Positions 10,077 through 18,719 of a stretch of DNA of 42,676 nucleotides are shown in pieces. Origin of the DNA: Brachyspira pilosicoli (lineage in GTDB: Bacteria; Spirochaetota; Brachyspiria; Brachyspirales; Brachyspiraceae); the NCBI RefSeq assembly GCF_008016535.1, contig NZ_SAXY01000061.1:1-42676 (forward strand). Direction: 5' to 3'. Every line of letters begins with the position of its first letter. Within the stretch, counting starts at the first letter, position 1. The notes below the pieces were generated by a model, which worked only from the letters and a program-made list of their open reading frames with translations, was not told the DNA's origin and ran no database searches. Both the position numbers and the translations under genes were made by a program.

Positions 10077-10191
10077 AAGATAACTCCATAACCTATTATA
10101 TGTAATATTATTATTGGTCTAATATATAATATTTAAATAATAATTGTAACTGTTAATTTATGTTTTTTTATTATTTTTGAATATTTATTTT

Positions 10192-10906
10192 GGGGCTGTC
10201 CTAGATAACTAAAAAAGCTCCTTTTTTGCTAAATTATATATAATTTCCAACTGTTTGTCAACTTTTGTATTATTAAATCTAAATTGACATTCTTTAATAA
10301 ATAAGTGAAAATGTTCTTTTGGTATTCCATTAAATTTACGAAGATGTCTTTTCGCTTGATTCCAAAAATTCTCTATACCATTAATATGGTTCTTTTCTTC
10401 AGCAAACTTTTCACTATGATTAATTCTAAAGTGCTTAAATTCTGATACATCTAATACATCATAACTATGATAATAATCTGAATAAACTATACTATCAGGC
10501 TGTACTTTTTGCCTAATAATTGGTATTAAAGTGCTTATTTTAGTATTATTTATCATTTTTACATATACTTTTCCTCCTCTTTTTAACAAACCAAACACTG
10601 GTATTTTATATGCAAGCTCCTCTTCCTCTTTTTCCTTTTCTTTTACCGCCAAAATAACTTTCATCTGCTTCTATTTCTCCATTAAAAATTTCTTCTTCTT
10701 TTTCTTTCTCATATTCAAATATTAATTCTCGTAAATGATGATAATATAATATTGCTGTTTTACGATTAATTCCAATAAGAGCAGAGGCAGTCCTTGCTGT
10801 AGTTCCTGCTACAAAATGCTCTATTAATTTAAATTGTTTTTCTTCACTTAATTTACTGCGTTTCATACTTAAATTTTAACAAATTTAAGTTATCTAGGAC
10901 AGCCCC
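10192..10906 (-). mobile_element. IS1595-like insertion sequence (715 bp)
   Basis: Bounded by perfect 19-bp inverted repeats (GGGGCTGTCCTAGATAACT at 10192-10210 and its complement at 10888-10906). It carries a single frameshifted transposase. The 8 bases on either side (TTTATTTT and ATAAATAA) do not match, although this family makes 8-bp duplications. The right edge cuts directly into a dehydrogenase gene. Together these suggest a deletion next to the element after insertion. Confidence 0.92.
10209..10866 (-). pseudogene. IS1595 family transposase with a single-base frameshift
   Basis: The first frame (10866 to 10606, 86 codons) has a helix-turn-helix-like N-terminus and the first catalytic Asp in ADESYFGGKRKG. 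The second frame (to 10209) resumes with KIPVFGLLKRGGKV, the second Asp in YSDYYHSYD and the last acidic residue in HINGIENFW. The frames join if one T is removed from the GCTTGC near 10614, restoring RGRGAAYKIPVFG. The total length is one more than a multiple of three, as expected for one inserted base. The element is therefore probably unable to move by itself unless the ribosome slips. Confidence 0.88.
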
Positions 10907-11404
10907 ATAAATAATGCTTGTTATTCAAATATGGGCTTATTAAGTAATTGCAGCTATGATGACTTTTTAGAGATTTTTAAAGTATCAGTTGCATCTGCTT
11001 ATCAAATAACAAAAAACTTAATAAACAATTTTAATAAAAATGCATGCATAATAAATATATCTTCCACAAGAGCTTTTATGTCGCAAAAAGACAGTGAAAG
11101 CTATAGTGCTTCAAAAGGTGCAATTATGGCTCTTACTCATTCTATGGCCATTAGCTTATCGCATAAAGTTCGCGTAAACTCTATTAGCCCGGGTTGGATA
11201 AACACCTCTAATGAATCTAACTTTAGTAAAGAAGATATACTTCAGCATCCATCTGCTAAAATAGGCGAAGTTTCAGACATAGCTACTACCGCTTGGTTTA
11301 TTTGCAATAACAATTTTATAAATGCTCAAAATATTACAGTAGACGGCGGCATGACAAAATTAATGATATATCATAATGATGAAAATTGGAGTTTAAGTAT
11401 TTAA
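10907..11404 (+). pseudogene. Short-chain dehydrogenase, front end removed at the IS1595 edge
   Basis: The frame is open right from the last IS base and reads I-N-N-A-C, the NNAG-like motif normally near residue 80-90 of an SDR, so the Rossmann TGxxxGIG part is missing. The rest is intact: NISSTRA with catalytic Ser, YSASK (Tyr and Lys), SPGWINT, and the VDGGM C-terminal motif of classical SDRs. An ATG at 10931 could start a 157-residue protein, but it would lack the NAD(P)-binding part and no good ribosome site precedes it. No matching N-terminal half is found to the left of the IS, so that piece was deleted and not just separated. Confidence 0.88.
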
Positions 11405-11462
11405 TAAAAGTATGATTAAATTATTTGTTTTTAGTTATAAATATATGTTTGCTTATAAAATA

Positions 11463-11477
11463 ATTAAACTTCTAAAA
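11463..11477 (+). repeat. 15-bp target duplication, left copy, of the IS481-like element
   Basis: ATTAAACTTCTAAAA occurs here and again at 12505-12519, immediately outside both ends of the element. An intact duplication means this copy is still at its original insertion site. Confidence 0.9.
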
Positions 11478-12504
11478 TGCACGGGTGCCAAACATATTGC
11501 AGTTAGGAATTCCTTAATTTATAAAAGTATAGCATAGGTGTATCATAATTTAAAGCAGAATGTATTCGTTTATAATTGAAAAAATGATTATATTTTTGTA
11601 TGTTTTTATTTGCTTTCTTTAAGGTTAATTCTTTAGTACAAAAATCATAAAATTCTTTTTGGTCTTGTCCTTGTGTACTCTCTACTACTCCATTATACCA
11701 AGGTGATGCAATTGGACTATAAACCCTTTTAATATAGTTTTTCTTACAAAATATATCTAATGGATGTTTGGTATTAAATGAATGTTTACGGTAAGTAAAT
11801 TCTGTACCATTGTCCGTTTGAATACAATGTATTCTAAAAGGAAAATAATCTATAAGCCGTTTCATAAAATCAATGGTACTGTATGGACTTTTTTCATCAT
11901 ATAAATATCTAAAGCTCATTCTTGTTGCTAAATCTACAGCAGTAAACTGATAATAGCGTATTTCACCAAAAAAAGCATATTTGACATCTATTTGTACCTT
12001 TTCCCCTGCCTCCTTGATATAAATTGCATGTTTTCCTTTATGCTTTCTCTTAATTTTTTTCTTTTTGCTCCTATACAAATTATTTTCTTTTAGGACAGTT
12101 TCTATAGCTGTTGTTCCTACTTTAATGTCTTCTAACTCTAATTGTTTTTTTATTTTTAATTTACCATAACCGTATAATTTTCTTATTTCAATTATTCTTT
12201 TAATAATCTTTTTATTTTTCAATTTATTTTTATTAGTTTTAGGTGCAGTAGATTTAGGTTTTATAATAGAATAAGTTTCTAATTGGCTTTTCCAATAATA
12301 ATATGTTCTAATACTAATCTTATATTTTAAAGCTAATACTTCTTTATTCTTAACTTTATTGATTTTTATAACTATCTTTTTTCTTTGATTTGAAGTATAT
12401 TCTTTCATAGGTATTCCTTTTGTTTTATTTTAATTAATTAAATTATAAGGAATACCTGCTTTTTTTAAACTAAAAAAACGTGCAATATCTATGGCTCCTA
12501 AACA
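11478..12504 (-). mobile_element. IS481-like insertion sequence, copy 1 (1027 bp)
   Basis: Ends are imperfect inverted repeats that begin with TG (TGTTTAGGAGCCATAG on the transposase start side, TGCACGGGTGCC on the other) and share an ATATTGCA core. It carries one intact transposase and is flanked by a 15-bp direct repeat. It is a different member from the copies at 33.4, 39.8 and 42.5 kb, with related ends and about the same length. Its right end is 20 bases upstream of the tRNA-Gly promoter. Confidence 0.92.
11503..12408 (-). CDS. IS481-like (rve integrase core) transposase, copy 1
   Basis: A 301-residue transposase. A basic N-terminal helix-turn-helix region (1-110) is followed by an integrase core with Asp141 (QIDVKY), Asp199 (QTDNGTEF) and Glu243 (NGVVES), so the DDE triad is present. 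The frame is intact from ATG to stop with both IS ends in place, so this copy may be active. Like many such genes it is extremely Lys-rich. Related to the transposases at 33.4 and 39.8 kb but clearly diverged from them. Confidence 0.93.
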   Translation of the reverse strand: MKEYTSNQRKKIVIKINKVKNKEVLALKYKISIRTYYYWKSQLETYSIIKPKSTAPKTNKNKLKNKKIIKRIIEIRKLYGYGKLKIKKQLELEDIKVGTTAIETVLKENNLYRSKKKKIKRKHKGKHAIYIKEAGEKVQIDVKYAFFGEIRYYQFTAVDLATRMSFRYLYDEKSPYSTIDFMKRLIDYFPFRIHCIQTDNGTEFTYRKHSFNTKHPLDIFCKKNYIKRVYSPIASPWYNGVVESTQGQDQKEFYDFCTKELTLKKANKNIQKYNHFFNYKRIHSALNYDTPMLYFYKLRNS

Positions 12505-12524
12505 ATTAAACTTCTAAAAAAGTA

Positions 12525-12553
12525 TTGACATTTAAATATGTTTATGTTATAAT
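12525..12553 (+). promoter_or_regulatory. Perfect-consensus sigma-70 promoter of tRNA-Gly
   Basis: TTGACA (12525-12530) and TATAAT (12548-12553) are separated by exactly 17 bases, the textbook optimum. The tRNA starts 17 bases after the -10 box. The IS481-like insertion and its duplicated 15 bp end only 5 bases before the -35 box, so any UP-element was replaced by duplicated target DNA. Confidence 0.93.
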
Positions 12554-12569
12554 ACTTCACAAGTCTAAT

Positions 12570-12642
12570 GCGGGAATAACTCAGTTGGTAGAGTTTCTGC
12601 TTGCCATGCAGACTGTCGCGGGTTCGAGTCCCGTTTCCCGCT
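12570..12642 (+). tRNA. tRNA-Gly (anticodon GCC)
   Basis: 73 bases fold as a cloverleaf: acceptor GCGGGAA with TTCCCGC, D-arm with AGTTGGTAGA, anticodon stem TCTGC/GCAGA around the loop TTGCCAT (anticodon GCC), and T-arm GCGGG-TTCGAGT-CCCGT. The discriminator is U, usual for bacterial glycine tRNA. CCA is not encoded. It stands alone and is followed 9 bases later by a terminator. Confidence 0.97.
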
Positions 12643-12651
12643 CATCAGATA

Positions 12652-12687
12652 ACCCTCGATAGAATTATTTCTGTTGAGGGTTTTTTA
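12652..12687 (+). terminator. Rho-independent terminator after tRNA-Gly
   Basis: Stem ACCCTC (12652-12657) with GAGGGT (12676-12681), extended by weaker pairs, followed by a run of T. It separates the tRNA from tig. Confidence 0.88.
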
Positions 12688-12713
12688 ATTTTTTATATAA
12701 AGGTTGTGTATTA

Positions 12714-14024
12714 ATGGAAATTAAAGATTTTAACTTCGAAACTTCTACAGATGATAAGGATTTAGTTACTCTAAAAGTTGTTGTTTCTAAAGACGCTTAT
12801 AATAAAGAATTAGAAAAACAAATTGAATATTATAAACCTAAAGTTAATATTAAAGGTTTTAGAATTGGACATGCTCCTAACAATATTATACTTTCAAGAT
12901 ATAAAGATGGTTTAGAATCAGCTACTAATGAAGTGATGATAGAAAATGTTTGGAATACTTACAGCGATGAAAAAAATGCTAAATGTATTGCTACTCCTAA
13001 ATTGTCATATTTAGAAAATAAAGATGACGGGCTTCACCTTACTTATGAATATTATCCGCTTCCTGATATTACTTTGCCTGAACTTTCATCTATAAGTTTA
13101 GAAAAAAATAAATATGATGTTGATGACGAGGCTGTTGAAAAAGCATATAAATTATCTTTACAGAGATTTTCTCCTTTTGAAGAGAGCGAATTAAAATCTG
13201 AGCTTGGCGATAAAGTATATGTAAAAATTGAGTTTGATGATGAAGAAAACAAAAAATATAATAAAGAATTAACTCTTATAGCTACAGATAATGAAAATGA
13301 AACTATATTTGCTAAAAATGCTGTAGATGTTAAAAAAGGCGATAAAAAGCTTTTAACTACTTATGTTAATGACAGAGAAGCTACTTTAATTATGGAAGTA
13401 TTAAAAGTAGAAAAGCCGAATATTAAAGATGACTCTAAAGAAGAGGAAGTAAAAAAAGTAAAAGAGGGCTTAAAAGAGCATTTAGCTAAAAGAGCAGAAG
13501 CTAGAGCAGATTCTGAGCTTATAAATGATGCTATTTTTAATAAAATGTTAGAACTTGTTAAAGTGGATATACCTAAAGGCTATTATGAAATGGAATTAGA
13601 TAGATCTTTAGAGGACTTTGAAAGACAAGTTTCTGGAAACGGAATGACTAAAACAGATTTCTTTATTTCTGTTGGTAAAAAAGAAGAAGATATCAAAAAA
13701 GAATATGAAGAAAATGTTAAAAAACAAATTAGTTTTGATTTGATTATGGCTAAGTTTGCTGATGTTTATAAAGATTCTCTTAACATAAATGAGGATAAAG
13801 CTAGAGAATATGCTAACAGACTTTATCAATATCAAAGCTATTTAGGATTATCAAAAAGACCTAAAGAAGAGCAGCAAGACATTATTAATCATATAATGAA
13901 AGAAGCAGAAAACAGAGCTGTATCAGAGGCTATATTAGATTATATAAAAGAGCATATCAATATCACAGAAAAAGATGCTGGAAGATTTGTTGCTAATGAA
14001 AATGATCTTTGGGCTGGCTATTAA
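12714..14024 (+). CDS. tig: Trigger factor, ribosome-bound chaperone
   Basis: A 436-residue chaperone that binds nascent chains at the ribosome exit. The ribosome-binding N-domain (1-115) has the signature GFRIGHAP at 48-55 (usually GFRKGKAP). A shortened and poorly conserved FKBP-type middle domain follows (about 150-235), then a helical C-terminal substrate domain (about 240-420). An AAAGG stretch precedes the ATG. clpP follows after 34 bases, the common tig-clpP arrangement that links folding and proteolysis; clpX is not next in this window. Prolyl isomerase activity may be weak given the reduced middle domain. Confidence 0.95.
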   Translation: MEIKDFNFETSTDDKDLVTLKVVVSKDAYNKELEKQIEYYKPKVNIKGFRIGHAPNNIILSRYKDGLESATNEVMIENVWNTYSDEKNAKCIATPKLSYLENKDDGLHLTYEYYPLPDITLPELSSISLEKNKYDVDDEAVEKAYKLSLQRFSPFEESELKSELGDKVYVKIEFDDEENKKYNKELTLIATDNENETIFAKNAVDVKKGDKKLLTTYVNDREATLIMEVLKVEKPNIKDDSKEEEVKKVKEGLKEHLAKRAEARADSELINDAIFNKMLELVKVDIPKGYYEMELDRSLEDFERQVSGNGMTKTDFFISVGKKEEDIKKEYEENVKKQISFDLIMAKFADVYKDSLNINEDKAREYANRLYQYQSYLGLSKRPKEEQQDIINHIMKEAENRAVSEAILDYIKEHINITEKDAGRFVANENDLWAGY

Positions 14025-14058
14025 TTTTTAGATAATTTATTTTAATAAAGGGTTTATT

Positions 14059-14688
14059 ATGTACAAATTTGACAGAGTTGATAAAAAATATATAGAAAAA
14101 AGCTATATGACTATACCTTATGTTATAGAACAAACAAGCAGAGGCGAACGTTCTTATGACATTTACTCAAGACTTTTAAAAGATAGAATTATATTCTTGG
14201 GCGGTGAGATTAATGATGATGTTGCTAATGTTGTTATAGCACAGTTATTATTCTTGGAATCTGCTGACCCTGAAAAAGATATTTCTTTATATATAAACAG
14301 TCCCGGTGGCGTTGTTACTGCTGCTTTAGGTATGTATGACACTATGCAATATGTAAAACCTGATGTTGCTACTTTATGTGTTGGTCAGGCTGCTTCTGCT
14401 GGTGCTTTACTTCTTGCAGGCGGTGCTAGCGGTAAGAGATTTGCTACTGTAAACTCTAGAATTATGATACACCAGCCTTCAGGCGGTTCTAGAGGTATGG
14501 TTACTGATATGGAAATACAATTAAGAGAAACTATAAGATTAAAAGCTATATTAAATGACATATTTGTTAAGCATACTGGTCAGGAACTTAAAAAACTTGA
14601 AGCTGATATGGATAGAGATTATTTTATGAGTGCTGAAGAGGCTAAAGAATACGGCATCATAGATAAAGTTTTCTCAAGCAGAGAATAA
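14059..14688 (+). CDS. clpP: ATP-dependent Clp protease proteolytic subunit
   Basis: A 209-residue ClpP with the full triad Ser113 ([11 protein letters not shown]), His138 (MIHQPSGG) and Asp187 (DMDRDYFMS). It forms the tetradecameric chamber that degrades proteins fed by ClpX or ClpA-type ATPases. The start at 14059 has an AAAGGG ribosome site; starting at the inner Met17 would give the more usual N-terminal length, so the first 16 residues may be an extension or propeptide. It is cotranscribed with tig and ends before a long hairpin shared with the convergent gene. Confidence 0.97.
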   Translation: MYKFDRVDKKYIEKSYMTIPYVIEQTSRGERSYDIYSRLLKDRIIFLGGEINDDVANVVIAQLLFLESADPEKDISLYINSPGGVVTAALGMYDTMQYVKPDVATLCVGQAASAGALLLAGGASGKRFATVNSRIMIHQPSGGSRGMVTDMEIQLRETIRLKAILNDIFVKHTGQELKKLEADMDRDYFMSAEEAKEYGIIDKVFSSRE

Positions 14689-14765
14689 TTTTTTATATAC
14701 AATTAATAAAGTTAAAACTGTTATTTGCTTATATAGCATATAATTTAGAGAAAAAGTTTTATATA

Positions 14766-14804
14766 CGTATTTATTGTTAAAAGTAATTTTTAATAATAAA
14801 TACG
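14766..14804. terminator. Long AT-rich hairpin between convergent genes
   Basis: CGTATTTATTGTTAAAA (14766-14782) pairs with its near-complement ending at 14804, with one mismatch, around a short GTAA loop. The ends of the stem give U-runs on both strands, so it can end clpP and the opposite outer-membrane gene. Confidence 0.75.
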
Positions 14805-14810
14805 CATTAA

Positions 14811-15422
14811 TTAAAAATAATATCTAGCTCCAATGCTCATTCTTCCAAACCCAGCTTTGTTTATTTTCTCAGGATATCCTAATTCTTTTCCATTTATTAC
14901 CATATGAAGTCCGCCTCCAAATTCTAATATTATACCCACATGCTCACTTACATTTATATTAAAACCAGCCCCTCCGCCAACTTCAAAATAATATGGAGCA
15001 CTAAATAAAAACTTTCCGTCTTTATCAGCATCAAAAGATAAAAATCCAAAACTTCCAAAAGCAAACCCATATCTTGATACGCTTATAGTTCCTTTATACT
15101 CATCATCGCCTCCAAATATAAACTTTTGCATAAGGCCTAATTGATACATTTGAGGACTGTCATCATATATCTTTGAGCCTACAACAGAAGTGTAGCTTTT
15201 TATCTGAAAGTTATTGTATTTCATTAACTTAAAACCAAATTCTATATTAACAGATGTTTTTATCGAATCTGCACTGCTGAATAAACCTATAGAAAAAAAT
15301 CTATTATCAAGCACAGACTGAAAACCTTTTTTTTCATTATTATTATTATTTTCTTCTTGAGAGTATAATATATCAAACAAAGATAAAAATATTATATTTA
15401 TTACAAGTATATATTTCACCAT
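14811..15422 (-). CDS. Small outer-membrane beta-barrel-like protein, unknown function
   Basis: 203 residues with a clear signal peptide (cleavage near LYSQ, residue 21-22), an Asn-rich linker, then alternating hydrophobic strands with aromatic girdles and a C-terminal IGARYYF, the terminal Phe of outer-membrane barrels. Gly-rich strand pairs such as EVGGGAGFNINVSEHVGIILEFGGGLHM fit an eight-stranded barrel. The ribosome site is AGGGGA. No specific family is recognised. It is convergent with clpP. Confidence 0.75.
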   Translation of the reverse strand: MVKYILVINIIFLSLFDILYSQEENNNNNEKKGFQSVLDNRFFSIGLFSSADSIKTSVNIEFGFKLMKYNNFQIKSYTSVVGSKIYDDSPQMYQLGLMQKFIFGGDDEYKGTISVSRYGFAFGSFGFLSFDADKDGKFLFSAPYYFEVGGGAGFNINVSEHVGIILEFGGGLHMVINGKELGYPEKINKAGFGRMSIGARYYF

Positions 15423-15502
15423 AAATTATTTCCCCTAAACAAAATTAAAGTATTTTTGTGTATGTATTTAAAAGTTATTTTTATTTGTTTTTTTATTATT
15501 AT

Positions 15503-15865
15503 TTATTCTTTTATTGTTTTTATTTGCGTGAAAAAATACAGATATTTGCCTATAAATAAAATAACTAATAAAATCCTCGCATGCAAATTATTAACAAATA
15601 TAAATGTAATTATAAGCATACAGCTGACAGGGATAAGTATTGTTAATTTAGATTTTAATGTCATAGCTCTTGAATTAACAAAACTCTCTAAGTGTTTTTT
15701 GTATAGTTTTGTAGACATAAACCAATCATGAAACTTTTTAGAGCCTTTTGCAAAAAAGAAAGATGCTAATAACAAAAAAGGCGTTGTTGGTAGTATTGGC
15801 ACTACTATTCCAATAGCTCCTATAGCCACACAAATAAAACCTAAAATTATTAACAATGTTTTCAT
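15503..15865 (-). CDS. YbaN (DUF454) family inner-membrane protein
   Basis: 120 residues with an N-terminal membrane segment followed by the DUF454 hallmark PILPTTPFLLLASFFFAKGS (24-43), and two more membrane segments near 75-110. The role of this family is not known. The ATG overlaps the stop of the ygbA-like gene as ATGA, so the two are translationally coupled. The pairing may place it under the same nitrosative-stress control as ygbA. Confidence 0.88.
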   Translation of the reverse strand: MKTLLIILGFICVAIGAIGIVVPILPTTPFLLLASFFFAKGSKKFHDWFMSTKLYKKHLESFVNSRAMTLKSKLTILIPVSCMLIITFIFVNNLHARILLVILFIGKYLYFFTQIKTIKE

Positions 15866-16269
15866 ATAATGCCTTTAAAATCTAATTTTTTATTTTTTAT
15901 AAGATTATGTCTTATCATAACAAATACATGCTTTAGTGCTATTATAGGGTGGTAAATCAGCATTATTTTTCCAGAAAAAGACATAATTTGTTTTACTTTA
16001 TTTTTTATGTTTGTTTTATAACATTGCTTTGGGCAAGCACTGCAGAAAGTTTTAGTTTTTATAAATCTGCAATTGTCTGTTCTCTCTATTGAGTAATTGT
16101 ATATTTCTTCGCATTCTTTGCATAAGAGCTTGCTTCCAAATGTTTTAGAGCAAATTTTTTGATAATCTTTATGATGATGTTTGCAGTAAAGATTAATCAT
16201 ATAAAACATTACTCTTTTTTCATTTTCTCTTTTTTTATATACTTTGTCGTTTGTTCTTTTAATGCACAT
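15862..16269 (-). CDS. YgbA-like nitrous-oxide-stimulated promoter family protein
   Basis: About 135 residues. The conserved cysteine-rich core is visible: YCKHHHKD, LCKECEEIYNY, then CRF...FCSACPKQCYK and a MSFSGKIMLIYHPIIALKH tail. These match the YgbA family, whose Escherichia coli member is induced by NO and the NsrR regulator. The Cys/His spacing suggests metal or Fe-S binding. Start at 16269 has only a weak GAG ribosome site; an inner Met near residue 21-24 is possible, but the family usually has the helical N-terminal stretch present here. It is coupled to the YbaN gene by an ATGA overlap. Confidence 0.85.
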   Translation of the reverse strand: MCIKRTNDKVYKKRENEKRVMFYMINLYCKHHHKDYQKICSKTFGSKLLCKECEEIYNYSIERTDNCRFIKTKTFCSACPKQCYKTNIKNKVKQIMSFSGKIMLIYHPIIALKHVFVMIRHNLIKNKKLDFKGII

Positions 16270-16287
16270 TTTTATAACTCTTTTTTA

Positions 16288-16323
16288 TATATTGGGCATC
16301 TTTTTTTAAGACACCCAATATAC
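16288..16323. other. Inverted repeat upstream of the ygbA-ybaN pair
   Basis: A 9-bp perfect stem (TATATTGGG with CCCAATATA) around an 18-base loop lies between the vsp-like stop and the ygbA-like start. There is no U-run after it on the minus strand, so it is either a weak terminator for the surface protein gene or an element in the ygbA leader. Confidence 0.5.
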
Positions 16324-16366
16324 TATTCCCAAAAATCAATATATTATAATAAAATTTTAAAACTTA

Positions 16367-17680
16367 TTAAAACTTCCAAGTGATACCAGTACTTCCATTG
16401 AATGCAAGTCCATTGTCAGCACTGTTTCCTATACCATCAACAGTAGTAGCTCCTCCAATTTGTGCCTCAAAATACCATTCCAAATTAGGCATAGGATTGA
16501 TGTATAATTCTCCATACACTAAATAACCCACAGAATAGAATATAGGAGGTATTCTCACCGGTTTAGCACTGCTTGCATAAGCATTAATTCCTCCAGTAAT
16601 CATAGAGAATGATACAGCAGGCTCTAAATAAAGTGTTATCAAATCACTTTCAGCAGTAAAACCAACAGGAACAGACACACCTACAAATTGAGGCTTAGTT
16701 ATATAATATTCTGTGCCTCCTATCTCTATAGCAGCTCCTTCCCCTGTAAAAGCTATGTTGTGAGCAGTAAAATCATAATAAGGAGCCATAGCAAAACCTG
16801 TATCGCCCAACTCAAAAGCACCTATAGGGTTTGAAGCATCTATATTATAAAGTCCAAATTCAGCAGCCCCATCTTTAGCGTCCATTCCCGGAGGTGTAAC
16901 TGTATATGAAGTTCCTTTAAAATCTGCTATAGAACCCTGATATATCACTCTTATTTGAGGCTCTATCAATATAGGGTCGGTTGCCGCTATAAAATATCCT
17001 CTAATATCTACACCTATAGAATGTGCTGTAGTATCTTCAGTAAATCCGTATAGTCCATTTTCTCCAACTGTGCCTAAATTCATATTTCCAATATTTAAAT
17101 TACCGCCATTAGCTAATTCGCCGCTTCTGCTTTCATTTGCTTTTAATTTATACATACCATATTTAAGATTAACTCTTATTCTGCTGAAAATATTATTACC
17201 TGTGTAATATTCTATTCTTGTATCTGTTGAAACTGCCATATCTCCGTCATTAACGCTTCCGCTTCCAACTCCTATTGTAACAGGTACATTAATTCTTAAA
17301 TTCTGATTAAGAAAAGCAGCCGTAAGTATAGGAGTATGTGCCTGCCAACTTCCGCTAACATATTTGAATTGATATCCAGCACCAATAGCAAAACTCTCTG
17401 TCTTATACCCAAATCCAGCTAAAGCAGCAGGTCTAAAAGTGCTTATTCCGCCCTTGCTTCCGTTATCTAAATTGTCTAACAAAACTCCAGCAGTCTCACC
17501 ATTTACCCCAACAACAAAACGTAAATTATCAGTACCCGCTAATACTCCAAATCTATCAAGTCTTACTCTTAATTGATTATCATCAACCAAAAAATCATTA
17601 AAATCCTCTACAACTGTGTAGCTAAATACACTATAAGCATTTATTATTAAAGCCGTTAAAATGATATATAAACGTCTCAT
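16367..17680 (-). CDS. Vsp-like variable surface protein, outer membrane
   Basis: 437 residues with a signal peptide (cleavage near VFSY, about residue 20). The N-terminal segment VEDFNDFLVDDNQLRVRLDRFGVLAG resembles the start of mature Brachyspira Vsp proteins. The remainder is Gly/Asn/Thr-rich amphipathic strands (for example GFGYKTESFAIGAGYQFKYVSG) ending in GITWKF, a terminal Phe, as in outer-membrane barrels. Ribosome site AAAGGAT. It follows a secreted TPR protein on the same strand by about 105 bases. Vsp proteins are major surface antigens in this genus; here there is one gene, not the tandem cluster described for some species. Confidence 0.7.
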   Translation of the reverse strand: MRRLYIILTALIINAYSVFSYTVVEDFNDFLVDDNQLRVRLDRFGVLAGTDNLRFVVGVNGETAGVLLDNLDNGSKGGISTFRPAALAGFGYKTESFAIGAGYQFKYVSGSWQAHTPILTAAFLNQNLRINVPVTIGVGSGSVNDGDMAVSTDTRIEYYTGNNIFSRIRVNLKYGMYKLKANESRSGELANGGNLNIGNMNLGTVGENGLYGFTEDTTAHSIGVDIRGYFIAATDPILIEPQIRVIYQGSIADFKGTSYTVTPPGMDAKDGAAEFGLYNIDASNPIGAFELGDTGFAMAPYYDFTAHNIAFTGEGAAIEIGGTEYYITKPQFVGVSVPVGFTAESDLITLYLEPAVSFSMITGGINAYASSAKPVRIPPIFYSVGYLVYGELYINPMPNLEWYFEAQIGGATTVDGIGNSADNGLAFNGSTGITWKF

Positions 17681-17785
17681 ATTTTTATCCTTTATTATGT
17701 TTATTTATTATTCTTTTTGTATTTCTTAATTATTCATACATATATATTTTATATTTTCATTTAAACTGATTAAACTGATATTTTT

Positions 17786-18451
17786 TTATAAAGGTTTCTT
17801 TTCGGTTTTGTTTCTCTCTATGGCCTCCTTTAATAATATCCCATCTTGGTATACACTTCTGCTCATATCAATATATTTTTGATAGTTCTCATCATCTTTT
17901 ATTTTGAAATAATATTGTGATAACCATACATAAGATAAATATTTTTGGTATTTTTCTTTAGAGTTGTTTAAAGCTCTATTGAAATATTCAAATGCTTTTT
18001 TATCGCTTCCTCCTGCTATGGCTGGAGCATGCATATAGCCTATAGCTGTTCCAAGAAGTGCAAAAAAGTTGCTGCTGTCAATTTTTAAAATATTTTGATA
18101 TATCTCTTTAGATTTTTTACCGTAAGAAATTTTATCAGGAAGTGATGAATAATATGCAATATAATTCATTAACTCTGATATGCTTATCAAATAATCTATA
18201 TCTTTTGATGTTATATAATCTTTATTTTCATCTATTGCCTTTTTTAAATAATTAAATTTTTCTTTATCGCTTGATATATTTTTTGAAGTTATTAAGTTAT
18301 ATATATTTTTATAAGTTTGAGAATTATTTGCTTTTAATAAATTAATATCATATTTTAAAGAATAGTAATTATTATAAAAATTATTTATTTCTTTTGAGTT
18401 GTAGCTATATAGTATGTTTGTTATAACAGCGATTAATATTATATATTTCAT
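17786..18451 (-). CDS. Secreted TPR-like protein, unknown function
   Basis: 221 residues. A signal peptide (1-16, ending ILYSYN) is followed by an all-helical protein. Helix pairs near 110-190, including NFFALLGTAIGYMHAPAIAGGSDKKAFEYFNRAL and YLSYVWLSQYYFKIKDDENYQKY, have TPR spacing. The GGSDKKAFEYFNRAL piece resembles TPR lipoproteins that partner transporters, but there is no lipobox Cys. Ribosome site AAAGGCG. It is upstream of the Vsp-like gene on the same strand and may be cotranscribed. Confidence 0.7.
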   Translation of the reverse strand: MKYIILIAVITNILYSYNSKEINNFYNNYYSLKYDINLLKANNSQTYKNIYNLITSKNISSDKEKFNYLKKAIDENKDYITSKDIDYLISISELMNYIAYYSSLPDKISYGKKSKEIYQNILKIDSSNFFALLGTAIGYMHAPAIAGGSDKKAFEYFNRALNNSKEKYQKYLSYVWLSQYYFKIKDDENYQKYIDMSRSVYQDGILLKEAIERNKTEKKPL

Positions 18452-18655
18452 AGCAACGCCTTTGTTTATGTTAGTTGATACTTAAATATTGTTAGTATAT
18501 TCTAACATTTATTTAAAAAATGTCAATATCATACCAAACATTTATTAATATATTCTTAAAAATATTTTATTATTATAAATTATTTATTATATTGTTCTAT
18601 TTATAGTTATTATATGCAAAAAGAGTATTTATATACTATATTACAATATTTACTC

Positions 18656-18683
18656 TTTACAATAGCTCTATTTATATTATAAT
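18656..18683 (+). promoter_or_regulatory. Promoter of purH with overlapping inverted repeat
   Basis: TTTACA (18656-18661), 16 bases, then TATAAT (18678-18683); the start codon is 37 bases downstream. An inverted repeat AAAGAGTA/TACTCTTT (about 18620-18658) runs into the -35 box and could be an operator. No known purine regulator site is recognised. Confidence 0.65.
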
Positions 18684-18719
18684 ATTTTCATTAAATACTA
18701 TATTTTATGGAGATTGTTT

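Noticed and set aside
15456-15731. 91-codon plus-strand frame opposite ybaN
   Set aside because: Lies antisense to a conserved gene; the hydrophobic look is a mirror of the AT-rich membrane codons.
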